A stretch of DNA of 64,000 nucleotides from Trochalopteron elliotii (taxonomy: Eukaryota; Chordata; Aves; Passeriformes; Leiothrichidae). Positions 1 through 10,740 of the stretch are shown in pieces; position 1 is the first letter of the stretch, and the number at the start of each line of letters is the position of its first letter. Location of the stretch: assembly GCA_024734555.1 (NCBI GenBank), contig JANPWX010000108.1:413756-477755 (forward strand), in the 5' to 3' direction. The translations under genes and the position numbers were made by a program. Below the pieces are notes generated by a model. It searched no databases. It was not told the origin of the DNA and saw nothing but the letters and a program-made list of their open reading frames with translations.

Positions 1-949
1 AACTACCTAATGCTTTTATTTCTAATAGAAGACAATGTAATGCTCTTCCTGCATTATGCCTTTCACTAACCCTGAATAACCCTGCTGAATAACCATATAC
101 TTTCATTGAAGTTGGTTTCATCTGCCATTTTATGTTCTAATGTCTTTTTACTCTCCTGGTTGAACTGAATGCAAAGTCTATTTAAAAGCTGCTCAAGAAG
201 TCTTATTTTGCATCTATAGACAAACATCCTCTTCCCCAGTATGCTTAAATTATCTCCTAATTTTTAGCTTAATTAGAAAAAAGATTACTGCTTTCATGTT
301 ATCTTTTCCTTTGCTGAGGCTGGAAAGGAAGAAAAATACACCAAACAGATGTGTTTATGCTTCTTTCCCCCCTCCCCCTGTATGTGTAAACTAGATTTAG
401 ATATATAAAGTATGTATTAATCCCTCTGCATAAAACATTAGTGCTGTAGGACTTCTCCATTAAAATGATTGAAAAAGACCACAAAATATTTTTACATTAT
501 GTGATTCTCATCTATGATGAAGAGGGGAGGTATCTTCATAGATTTTTTTTTTCCCTTGAAGCTCTGTAATTTCTTCAAGTACTACGCAGTACTGGAAGAA
601 CTTATTGCTATAATCATATAATATCTGAATTTATATTATAGCATATATTGAAAAACATTGAAGGCATAACTTTTCCTTTAGGCATATGTGATCACATGAA
701 CACCAAGTACAAATATGTGAAATACAGTAATTTAGATGCAGCTGGGTTTATCAATTTCTTTTCTTCTCCATTTCTACTTTTAATATTGATGATCTACTGA
801 CAGCTCATCCTGTCTCTATTCTTACTATTACCTTCTGCTCATGGTACTGCAACTACTTTTGTCAGTTAAGGAAAAATCCATTATTTTTTTCATTTCTCTT
901 TTTATATACTACAGTTGCTTTTATTGCTGATGAACCTTCTAGATGGCTA
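1..949. other. Unannotated AT-rich non-coding DNA
   Basis: No gene or recognisable repeat is seen. The short open frames are AT-rich, have no recognisable domain and look like chance. The right edge is where the CR1 LINE fragment becomes recognisable. Confidence 0.6.
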
Positions 950-1018
950 GAATCATCTGTTCTACTACCTTTCCAGGGAAGGAGTTGAGGCTGACTCATC
1001 AGTATTTTCCTAGGTTCT

Positions 1019-1664
1019 TGTCCTAGTTTAGGGCAAACCTGGGAGGAAACCTCCTTAAGGGGGCACTCCCTCCCCTCCCCCCAACCGGTTTGAAAAAAAA
1101 ACAACACCTCCTCCAAGAGAAGTGGAAAGAACCCTGTTTATTAAACAGGCAAAGCACTCCCTGGCACAATAAATTGAACAATACCCAATGATGCCGCTCT
1201 GAAGAGATGACAGATTTAGGAAAGAAGTCCGTCCTGTAGGTGGTTGCTCTGTCTCAGAGCCTCTGGTGCTGGGGAGCGTTGCTGCGCAGATCTTGGTGGG
1301 TTCCAGATACAAGACCCCACGGTGCTTCCCCGGGTCCTCAGTCCAGAGAGATTTTTAACAGTTCCAAAGAAAGGCGAAAAAAGGGGAAAAAAAAAAACAG
1401 GAAAGAAAAAAGGAAAAAAAAAAAACCCAGGAGGAGAAGGAAAAAAGAAAGCAAAGCATCTCCTCCTGCTGCTATCTACGCTAGCTAACTAACTACTGCA
1501 AGAAAAAAAAAAAAAAAAAACACCTCTCCTTGTGTGTTGAATCCGACTCTCAAGGCCAGACAGTGGAGGACAGTTTCTAAAAACAAACTGCGCCCCTCTC
1601 CCCTCCCCCCAGCTCCCAGGTTTATCAGACGATTGGAATGCAAACATCATGTCACCCCAAGACA
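1019..1664 (-). mobile_element. Solo ERV LTR, family A copy 1 (nested in CR1)
   Basis: The element begins TGTCCTAG and ends CCCAAGACA, giving TG...CA ends with a short imperfect terminal inverted repeat. It is flanked by GTTCT (1014-1018) and GTCCT (1665-1669), a 5-bp target-site duplication with one mismatch. CR1 sequence resumes on both sides exactly at these edges, which independently supports them. Orientation is taken from a polyadenylation signal on the minus strand (AATAAA, 1142-1137), placed as in the copy at 10196. A purine-rich tract with long A runs (about 1362-1520) lies inside. No retroviral gag, pol or env is next to it, so it is a solo LTR left by recombination. A 5-bp duplication is compatible with ERVL-like elements; the class is inferred. 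Confidence 0.8.
1362..1520 (+). repeat. Purine-rich low-complexity tract with A18 run
   Basis: A nearly uninterrupted A/G-rich stretch (about 1362-1465), followed after a short gap by an 18-base A run at 1503-1520. It belongs to the LTR at 1019-1664. The family copy at 10196 has a shorter A/G-rich tract in the corresponding part (about 10515-10615), so the tract has probably expanded here. It gives rise to spurious lysine-rich open frames. Confidence 0.85.
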
Positions 1665-1895
1665 GTCCTCCTTGTCCTTTGAGGATGGGAGTAACATTGG
1701 CTTTTCTCCTGTACCTGGACACCTCTCCTGTTCTCCACGATTTTTTAAAGATAATGGATAGTGATCTGCCAGTTCCCTCAACCCCCATGGGTACACCCCA
1801 TCAGGGCCCATGGATTTATGTGTGTTTAGTCTGCCTAGCTGATCTCTAACCTAACCCTCTCTGACCAAAGGGAAGCCTTTCTCTCTACAGACTTC

Positions 1896-2336
1896 TGTGG
1901 GAAGCCAGATAGAGATAATGCTAAAGGCCATCCTGCCTCTGATATATTGCAGCTGTGTTAATTCCCAAAGAGTGGGAACAGCCTTGCCCTCACAGCTGGG
2001 TGTGATAAAAGAGTGAGTTAGTTGGTAGAGTGTCAGTTGGAGTCTGCTGGTTATGCTGTGAGGAGGAAGGGACAGGAGGTTGTGTGAGGGACAGATAGGC
2101 GAGCTACTGTATGAGGGACAGATAGGGGTAGGTGGCTGTACTGGGGACAGGAAGCAGCAGGCTGGAGCTGTAGAAGAGAAGAAGGAGAGAAAGAGCCAGG
2201 GCTGTGGGGAGCTGCCCACAGGATTGCTACATAGAAAAGGCATGAAAGACTTCTAGATAAAATGGTGCTGATACTTGAGGCCTTCTGAAGACTTTAAAGA
2301 AGCACTTTGAGTGCAGTGGCCGTCTTGACTCTGACA
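1896..2336 (+). mobile_element. Solo ERV LTR, family B copy 1 (nested in CR1)
   Basis: A 441-bp insertion with TG...CA ends (begins TGTGGGAAGCC, ends GACTCTGACA) and a perfect 6-bp target-site duplication. The CR1 reading resumes precisely on both sides. The region around 1955-2025 shares motifs, in the same order, with the reverse complement of the LTR at 38070-38573: AGCTGTGTTAATT, then CAGCCTTGCCC, then TGTGATAAAAG followed by GAGTG and GTTAG. This places both in one LTR family and supports the plus orientation. No internal retroviral sequence is attached, so it is a solo LTR. The middle holds degenerate copies of GAGGGACAGATAGG (about 2086-2130). Confidence 0.85.
2005..2011 (+). promoter_or_regulatory. 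Putative TATA box of LTR family B
   Basis: ATAAAAG lies within the block shared with the LTR at 38070-38573, where the same motif is kept on the other strand. Its conservation between two independent insertions suggests it is the retroviral core promoter. Present activity is unknown. Confidence 0.45.
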
Positions 2337-2725
2337 GACTTCCTCTCTTAAATCCAAGAGCTAGGATTCCTGAGGGCTTATCTCAGTAGTAAAGTCTAAG
2401 GCATAGAACACATTCAGTATTTCCACCTTCTCTGTGTCTTCTATCACCCATTTGATTCAGCAGCAGCCTCACATTTTCTCCAATTTTCTTTTTGCTGCTG
2501 ATGTTCTTATAGAAGACCTTCTTGTCCTTGCCAGACTCAGGTCCAGGTGGGCCTTGGCCTTCCTCTTGCATTCCTGAAAGTGTTCCTATAATCATCCCAT
2601 ATGGCCTGTCCCTTTTTTCCACAACCCTTAAAATATCTTCCTTCTCTTTGATATTTGCTAGAGGCTCCAGGCTCATCCATGCAGGTTTCCTGTCCCCTTT
2701 ACTTGGTTTCTTGCTCATGCCTTAT

Positions 2726-3070
2726 TTTTTGTTATTTGTCCACTGGAAGAAATTTTTGTGTGCAATTTCATTTTTAATGTATCTACTTTTCTTCAACAGC
2801 AATGCTTTTTGAGGCTTTATATGACTTCTTTATGATTTTTGTATTTATCTCACAACTGAACAAGCTTAATTATCTACATTATGCTTGTAGCAACAAATGT
2901 GATTTTTAAAGGGTTTTCCATCTTCCAACATCTGTAACATAGTATTTGAAGTTCCCATCCTTTCAAAGTCTCATATCTGACAGAATTGTTTTCATTTTTT
3001 GTGTTCACTTAGAATGGTCAGAAATTATTGCACAACTTAGCAATCCTCAAAAGCCTAAAAGTAAGCCCCC
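2726..3070. other. Unannotated DNA between CR1 and old LTR
   Basis: T-rich sequence with no recognisable gene or repeat. The CR1 similarity fades at about 2725 and the decayed LTR begins at about 3071. Confidence 0.5.
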
Positions 3071-3855
3071 TGTGGTTTTCTTGTGCATTACTTTGGCCCT
3101 GATTGGCAGCCAAACACCCAAACAGTTGCTCAGTCCTACCTACCCCAAGATGGGGCAAAAACCCAAAAAGACCAGTAGTGGAAAAAACTCATGGATCAAA
3201 ACAATAGTGGGAAATGACCCACTAGTCACAGACCAAACAGACTCAACTTTGGGAATTTATTGCTAATTAAAAAAACACTAACCAAAATATTCAGAAACTA
3301 AGCCAAAATTCTAAGCAATTATGGAAAGAACCTCTCCTCCCCATTTTCTAATCTCTACCTACCTTTTTACTACTGCAGGCTGCACTAAGGCTCTTTAGTG
3401 AAGCACAGGAAGCTGGTGACATTTCACTTCCTGCCACTTCTGTTTCTTGCACTTTTCTCCCAATTCAGTTTTCCTCATTTCTGCTGCTCCAGTGTAGGTC
3501 CTCCACATGTCACACTCCCTTCAAGAAAGTACCCATTCTAACATGTGTTGTATACAGGCTGTGGCCCCTCCAAGGGTTTTACCAGTTTTGCTCTGAGGTA
3601 CCTACTGCTCACCTGACCCTGATACTCCACCTACCTATCCCCCCACACCACCTCAGTGTGATTCTCTTTCTCAAATATGTTTCCCAGAGGCATCTCACAC
3701 TTGGCTGAAGGGCTCAGCTGTGCCCTGAGATGAGTCCATCAGAACCAACTGGAGTTCCTGTACTTAGCATGGGGCAGCCCCTGGCCTCCTCTCACAGAGA
3801 CCATCCCTCCAGTCCCACCACTGCCAAAACTTACAGGTAACACATCCTGTTACAC
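3071..3855 (-). mobile_element. Old, decayed ERV LTR related to the LTR at 62108
   Basis: Several landmarks match the LTR at 62108-63231 in the same order: GATTGGCAGCC with ACACCC near the left end, CAGACTCAACTTTGGGAA followed by TTATTGC, CTGCTCCAGTGTAGGTCC in the middle, AATATGTTTCCCAGAGG further right, and CCAAAAC near the right end. The copy is shorter and far more diverged, and I could not find a target-site duplication, so the edges are approximate. Orientation is assumed to be the same as at 62108 because the landmarks run in the same order on the plus strand. Confidence 0.6.
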
Positions 3856-6800
3856 TATCCCGTTCAGAAACTCCCAAACCTAAAAAAACACACATTCAAA
3901 TCTGTCTAACTTTTCTTCAAGACAGAGTTACTAAAGAACAAGATGGCTTTAGCTTCTCTTACTGTTTTTGCTGATGGTAATAGTTTTGAGGTTGGTTTGG
4001 ATTTCTTTTTTGTTTTGAAATAGTTAATTCATATTAAGAGTCATACTATTTAGGGAGTAAAGGAAAAAAGGAAAACAGCAACTAGGAGATTGGAAACAGA
4101 TACTAAACAAAGTAATAATAATGAAAAATAGTTTTGTTTACAGTAAACAAAATGTAACCAGTCAGCTGTAGATATTTTTTTTAGTCAGGTACTTTGTGCT
4201 TTTTAAATCAGATAATGTGTGCCCTAAAATGCTTGAGATACTTTTATTTCATTTACTAAAGAGAAATCAACTAATTCTATCTCTACTGATTACACTTTAA
4301 GTTTTTGCATTGTATTATCTTTCTTTGCTGAATAGCAGTGCTTCTTTCTCAGTTCATATAGCATCTTACAAAGTAGTTTTCCTCCCACTGGATGGTCTCA
4401 AATAGAGTGCATATAAGTAAAAAAAAATGTATTTCATCTTTCTCTTTTTTTCTCTCCTTATATTTTCCCCCTTCTTGTCATTTGTGATACAGTTAAGGAC
4501 TATGCAACAAATGTTGTATTCATCCTTGTCTAAAGGTCTGATATTGCTTTGCCTTCTTTTCAGATATTGTGCTTGGATTTTATGGAGTCCCAGAAAAATA
4601 AAACCAGTAATTGTTTTCTTAGTCATAATCATATTTTATTGAGAAATTAGGATCTGCTACCATGAGAATGGTATATGAATCCAGGTGTTGATTTTATATT
4701 GAGCTTTCAATTCCCGTCTATGTATTTTCAGGTTTATTTTTTGTTTGCAAAAGAAAGTTACACTGCTTACACTGCAGCTGATCAAAATGGGCATGTAAAT
4801 AAAGAAGTCTTTAAAACAAGTGTAAAGCAAGTGCCCACTCCCACTGTTTAATAGCCTTTTACTTGTTTTTCTGATAAGTTGCATGTAGTTATACACAATA
4901 TAATACTCTTCAATTAAAAAAGTACTTTGGCATGCTTATAGGTCACTGGGTGTTCAAGTTCTTTATCAAAAATCAAGGATTACTTTTTAAATTGCTTTTG
5001 AAATGTTTACCCAGCGCGGTTCCAAAATTACTTATCTAAAAGAAGTGGATATTAAGCTCCTCTCCTATGAGCTGGCAGATAAGCTTATTTTATATTTGCT
5101 TATAAAGGATTTATGCAGTTAGTGTTTACTAAAGTTTATGAAAACAAAATATTGCTTCATAAAAACATTATATCCTCAATGCTGAACATGGAAAATTGCC
5201 ATGATGTGCAAAATGCAGTGTGAGTAGGAACTCTTTTCTACTCAACGATTTTCTGCAAAAATTTAAAAATAGCATGGGTTTTGTAGGATGACTTATGACT
5301 GGGCCTTTCTGTCGCTGTACCTGACAAAAAGCTGTAGTTGGGGTTTTGTTCAGAAAATTGCATAGGAATTGCAAGAGGACTGTAAGTTTAAATGCACAGT
5401 AAAAGCATTTATTTTAATGGTTCTAATAGAAGACATGCAAGTTGTCCTCCTCCACCTCAGGGCTGACAATTGCACTGATAGCAAGAGGGGATGGAACTAA
5501 TACCTGGATGGCTCTTAATTTCACTGTCCAGACCCCAGGTTTTTCTGAGAGGCAGTTACTGGCTTCAGGAACAGCAGAGTGACATCTTGCTTCAGAATTA
5601 ATGTGTCATTCTCTGGCTTAAAAGCTAGGAAAAACAAGAGTTTTCCAGGAGGAAGTAAGACAGGATGTGACCTACAAGGTATTGCCATTTTGCTGTGGTT
5701 TATAGATAGTTTGAAAGCAAATTGCATACTGTGAATAAAATCTAAGCATATTAAGGTTTACCTAGCTGAGGATGGCTACTGCATTCACTCCTGATTTGAA
5801 AAAGTCCTTTTCTTTAAAGTTTCTCTAAGTCTTTTTTCCCTTTAAAAGAGCGTGTTATGTCATTTATAATCACACATAAAAAACCCCAAGGAAAAACTGA
5901 TCTATTATTGTTTAATTACTTTTTAAGCTTGTAAAAACAGAGGTTTCCAATAATTTCATAAATTAATCTATACTTTGTTGTGAGTTTAGACACTGAGATC
6001 CAGACTAAATAGCAAAGGCCATGATCCACAAATGGATTTGGGTGTCTCTGTTCTGCTTCAAAAAAGTACAAGAGTAGTTCTCATCACTCTTGAAATGGTC
6101 AACTTTCTTTAGGGATCTAGAGTTCTGTTGTTAAGTATTTGAATAGACAGAGCTTAATGAAGTTGGCTGATTTAACACCCCTCTCCCATTACCATTCCTT
6201 AATCAGGGTCCTTTAGGCTATCAGGTGAATGTTTCCCAAGTCTGGTTACAGGAATACATGCTTTAATATGTTTTCCTTTTGGGGAAAAAGACAACCAACC
6301 AACCAAAAGAATTACATATTCCTTATAAGAAAATCATTCATTACCTTGCATTAAAAAAAAAAAAAAACAACAATGGAATTAGTCCCAGTTCCTGCTCTGA
6401 ATGATGTTCAAATAAATTGCACTGCAAGTAATATTGTGAGAGAGACCCAAATCCCTAAACCTTGAATATGCCAAGACAGAGTTCTGGGTGGAAATACCTG
6501 CATGTACCTACTGCAAATATCAGAGGAGGGCAGCTTTCACCCAGGTTTTTTCCCAGAGAAGTGATGATTTCTCTTAGTGTTGAATTGCTGCATAGAAAGC
6601 AATCAAGATATCTATTTTTTAGCTTGTTTCATGGTGAGTTTATCCATTTGCATGCCTGAAGTCAAAGAATATAGTCCATGGTTTAGAATCTTGAATTGAG
6701 GTAGAAGTTTTCTTCCAGGTTATCATTAAATTCTCCTTGACAAAAAAGTATTAGTTATACTCATTTCCAGTACTCATTGTTGAATTTAATCACAGGTTTC

Positions 6801-9800
6801 TGGCTTCTGTAAATCTCATTTGAGCTTTCTAAAAGTATCATTAAGATTGCATAGATTCCTGATCTCAAAAATGTAGACTTCATTAGTCTGGTAAAGTTGG
6901 GTCCAATGTTGTCTGTTTGGATGGTAAATGGAAGACACCAGAGTCAGAGATTCTCAAGATGACAATGGGAGAAATTAAACACAGCACTATGAATTCCAGC
7001 ATTGACCCAATACCTCTTAAATTCAGTGGGATCATAGAAGAGACATCTAGTTTTAGAGATGATTAGTTTTGAAGAAATATCTGGTCTACACTAGAGAGAG
7101 ATTTTTGTGACCTCAAAAAACTGAGCCATATGAAAGCTTATTATTTCACTTACAAGGTGCACCAAAGACTGTGGATGTTCCACTTGAGGCTTCCAGCAAA
7201 ACATGTCATTCACCTACAATGCTCTGGTAGCTACAAAAGCCAAAATCAAATCATTTGTGTTCTAGTAGGGTTTTCAATGCAAGTTTTTCCATTAAAGGTG
7301 TAAAATGTAATAATAGAAAAATGGATGTATCTTTTCATTTTCTGCAGTGCCTCCTTCCCACAAATCTTTATTCCTTATTGCAATGGAAATATAGTGGACT
7401 CACTTATGCAGGTTACTGAAACATCTCTTAATTTTAGATTTCAGTGATGAGCACTATGAAAAAATTGTTTTTAAAATGTTCTCTATATTTTTATCTGAAA
7501 GTAGTGATACATTTTCTTTATTTCCAGGAATACAAGTAGTTTAATAAATAAAACAGCTGACTACTCCAAAGGAAATTGTTTTCTCTATAGAATGATGATT
7601 TTTTTGTATATCTATATACATTGGAGCAGTTAATGCTGATAATAATACTCTATTAAATCGTTCCCACTTGGACACTAGTGCAAATTCACACACATTTTAT
7701 GTTTGAAAATGTTGTGAAATATCTCTATTTTCCCTTTGTACCCCTGTTTTATTCCCCAAAGCCAACAGAAAAAAACTGAACTGTCCAATTTATATCAAGA
7801 ATGAGAGACCTAATTCATACAGTGCAGCTAGAAGTGTCGTTCATCATTAATGTGATGAAGATAAATGCTACTGGCCACAAAAAGGAACCTTATGAAGATG
7901 ACTGTGGCTTGCAGGAAAAAGGAGTAGTTATTCATCTTGACTGAACATAATGGTCTGAGAATTCAGGAAGAAATAGGACATTGGGTACATTCCTTTAAAG
8001 ATATCTTTAAGACCATTTTCACTGTTACTGTTAGAATCCTTTAGGATTTATGAAAGCATTTGAAGAAAAGTCTGTAGTTAATGCCTTTTTTTAATTGAGC
8101 ATTGGAGATCTTCCCTGCAGAGCTTTAAAAGTCAGAAAATTGAAAACAGTTGATCACTACTTCTTTGAAACATGAAGATAATTTTAGTTGGGTGTATGGA
8201 GGTATATTTTGAAAATCATGTCATAAGTTAAAGACATCATCCCTGTATACAGATGATTTATAAATTTAGTCCATTATACATGACATTATTAGTTCACAGG
8301 TTTTTGGGCTTTTGTGTTGGCCAAGTCAATGTACACGGATGCAAGATGCATCAGCAGTTTCTCTCTGACATGGTCTGGTTTTTGGTTACCATCAAACAGA
8401 AAAAAAAAAAAGTTCAATTCACATTAGGTAATGGTCTGTCAACATGAATTTGAATGCTCTAATTTGTCTGTGAGAGTTTCTGGATGGCATGTTATTCTCA
8501 TGTTACAGATACAGAGCATTCAAAAAACCAATGTTTTTCTATTGACTAGTGGCAGGAAATGGAGAATGCACTTGAATATAAAATTCTAGTGAGACAGACT
8601 TTGGCTCTGCCATTCTTTAAAAAACAGTGTTTTGAGATCCACTTTTAACTATCCTTGGTACTGAAAAAAATGTGTTCTTAAAGCAGCTCTTCCACTTGTC
8701 TGTTAGTGTGGGCTGAGCTGAACTGGGTTGGTTAAATACAGTTGCTGTCACTACTATTGAATTGCCATGCCAATGACTAAACCATTAAATCATTCACAAA
8801 GGCATTTTTTGAGGTATTTATAATTTATTTTCTCTACCTTAAAATCATGGGTTTGGGCCTGGAAAATTAATTACTTTTTTTTGTTTACTGTGAATTATTA
8901 TGAGCCTTTCTCTCAGAACTGACAGAATTGAGGCTTTTTTTTATTCTTTTACAATAATTATTTTGAAGCAAAAATTGGCAAGTTGGGTCATGAATGTTCC
9001 TAAATAATATTCACACTCAATTGTACAGTATATGCAGTTGTTGAAAGAAAGGATATTATTTCCAACTTTGTAATATAATATATATTTAGAGTTAGCTAAT
9101 TTCTGTTCATTGGAAACTTGATCTCCCTCAAGAGATGGGAAATATGCATGGACATATTTGTTTCCTCAAATCTATTATGGAACTCTAAAAGATTGTGAAA
9201 TCTCATTAAAAATAACTTTAAGTTGTTAGAGTCCTAGTTTTACAGTATTAGAAAAATAGTTTACTTTTAAAAAACTGTATTGTTTCTTCACATATATGTT
9301 GTTTCTTCAAGAAAAATAGCTAACCTGGAATTAATTTAATAAGTGCTTGATTATGAGACGAAATAGCTTAGAAATATATGCTAAAATATATTTAAGTCTT
9401 GTAAAGCACGCAATAAAATCAGAAATCTTTTAGATAATTTTTGAAATGCTTATAGTAAAAACTCCACAGCCTCAGTGGCCATTGTTGGTATTTGGCATCA
9501 TTTTTGGCAGAGAATAATTCAAGGCAATATGTATTGGAAGGATATGGTAGGATTCTTAATTTGATGAAGGACAATATTAGATTCCTTTGACGCAACAGCA
9601 ATGTAACAAGTAAGTTGCAAAAGTCAAAAAATATTTCACACTATTTATCATCTCTTTTTTTCCTTTAAGTTCTTTATACTTCATATTTCTAATGTTTTTC
9701 AGAAAACTACTAAATATTGCTAGGCAACAATGCTGATGAGGTATTACTAAAGGAAATGTCTTGATGTGCAGCTACTCACAGAACTAAAATTAGGTTACAG

Positions 9801-10190
9801 GTGCAAAAGTGAATTGTGCGGGCATAGGTAAAGTATGATATGTTTTACATGTTTCCTTCTGTCTTTTTTTTTTCCCTGTTACATTGCTAATCCCAGCACT
9901 AAATATTATTGAAGCAATTACCCTGTTAATCAGACTCTTTAGTTCTGGTTGGACTGCAAAGCTTTATTTTGGAATACATGAAACTGCTTAATAAAAATTC
10001 ACTTAAAAATTTGTGGTGATAAATCCTTTTATTTAACAGTGAGCATTCTGTGTGTGAAAGATTCACCCTTAATAAAACCACTAAACATACTGTTGAAAAA
10101 TAATTAGAAAAGAAGTTTTAATTGTGAACTTTAGAGTTTCTCAGCTGTGATTGCCCATGCTTACAAAGCAGAAAACAAAATGAATCATGC
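3856..10190. other. Long unannotated AT-rich non-coding stretch
   Basis: About 6.3 kb without a recognisable gene or interspersed repeat. It holds short homopolymer runs only (for example A runs near 6352-6366 and 8400-8411). Open frames here are short, AT-rich and without motifs. Very old repeats may be present but are not recognisable by eye. Confidence 0.55.
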
Positions 10191-10195
10191 TACCC

Positions 10196-10735
10196 TGTCC
10201 TGGTTTAGGACAAATTTGGGGAAGGTCTCCAGAAGGAGCCCCCCAGAAAACAAACCTCCACCACCCCTCCCCACCTAGCTCTGGGTTTGGGAAGGAATTC
10301 CTCGGAGGAGAAGTGGAAAAAACCTGTTTATTGACAAATAAACAAAAACACTCCCCAATACAAGGAAAAAGAAAAATAGCCCCAGATGATACTCAGGCAG
10401 TTGCTGTGAAGGGAGGGTGCAGAGCTTCTCTCGCAGGCCCCAGAGATCCCCAGATATTCCCAGGTCAGGTCTGGAGCCGGTCCAATGATCTTTGGGGGTG
10501 GGGGGCTGGCTGGACGAAAAGGGAGAGAAAAAGGGAAAAAAAAATATAAGCAGCGTAAGCCAGCAAAAGCAAAAGCCAGCAGCAAAAGGAAAAAAACAAG
10601 ACCCCCAAAAAAAAGTAGCCCCGCCGCGGCAGAACAGCCCACCGAAGCGAGGGAGGGCAGCTGTTAGGCATAACAATGTAGAACACAGGGACAAAGCTGC
10701 ACGATTGGGATAGGAGGCACCGTCAACCCAGGACA
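10196..10735 (-). mobile_element. Solo ERV LTR, family A copy 2
   Basis: It begins TGTCCTGGTTTAGGACAA and ends CAACCCAGGACA, so the outermost 8 bases form a perfect inverted repeat (TGTCCTGG/CCAGGACA). Flanks are TACCC (10191-10195) and AACCC (10736-10740), matching at 4 of 5 bases, as expected for a slightly decayed 5-bp duplication. The minus strand carries AATAAA at 10332-10327, followed by a sequence resembling the equivalent part of the LTR at 1019 (AGAAGTGGAAA then CCTGTTTATT on the plus strand). At 540 bp it is about 100 bp shorter than copy 1, mainly because its purine-rich tract is shorter. No retroviral genes adjoin. The open frames in it (for example 10742-10275 minus) are spurious. 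Confidence 0.85.
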
Positions 10736-10740
10736 AACCC

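Larger units (their letters stand above)
1890..2342 (+). repeat. 6-bp target-site duplication GACTTC around LTR B1
   Basis: GACTTC occurs at 1890-1895 directly before the LTR and again at 2337-2342 directly after it. In an uninterrupted CR1 the sequence occurs once at this place, so the second copy was made by the LTR integration. A 6-bp duplication is typical of beta/alpha-like (ERVK-type) integrases; this class call is an inference. Confidence 0.85.
950..2725 (-). mobile_element. CR1 LINE ORF2 fragment (internal), split by two LTR insertions
   Basis: Read on the minus strand, 2725-2343, then 1889-1665, then 1018-950 join into one collinear stretch of CR1 ORF2, covering the linker after the endonuclease domain and the start of the reverse transcriptase. 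The best preserved piece (2718-2383) translates to a decayed CR1-like peptide with the short motifs RKPAW and FYKNISSKKK, close to the family's usual GRRPAW and FFKYISSKRK. Family assignment comes from recall of CR1 ORF2, not from a search. The element has lost both its 5' part and its 3' UTR with the octamer tail, so it is an internal remnant. It is interrupted by LTRs at 1019-1664 and 1896-2336. It cannot be active. Outer edges are approximate. Confidence 0.8.

Noticed and set aside
1240..1492. Lysine-rich open frames resembling nuclear basic proteins
   Set aside because: They come from the A/G tract inside the LTR at 1019-1664.
2383..2718. Minus-strand open frame of 111 codons as a host gene
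   Set aside because: Its translation is a decayed CR1 ORF2 segment, so it is annotated as part of the LINE.
1019..10735. A single provirus bounded by the two family A LTRs at 1019 and 10196
   Set aside because: Each LTR has its own flanking near-duplication, and the first sits inside a CR1 that continues on both sides; no gag, pol or env lies between them.
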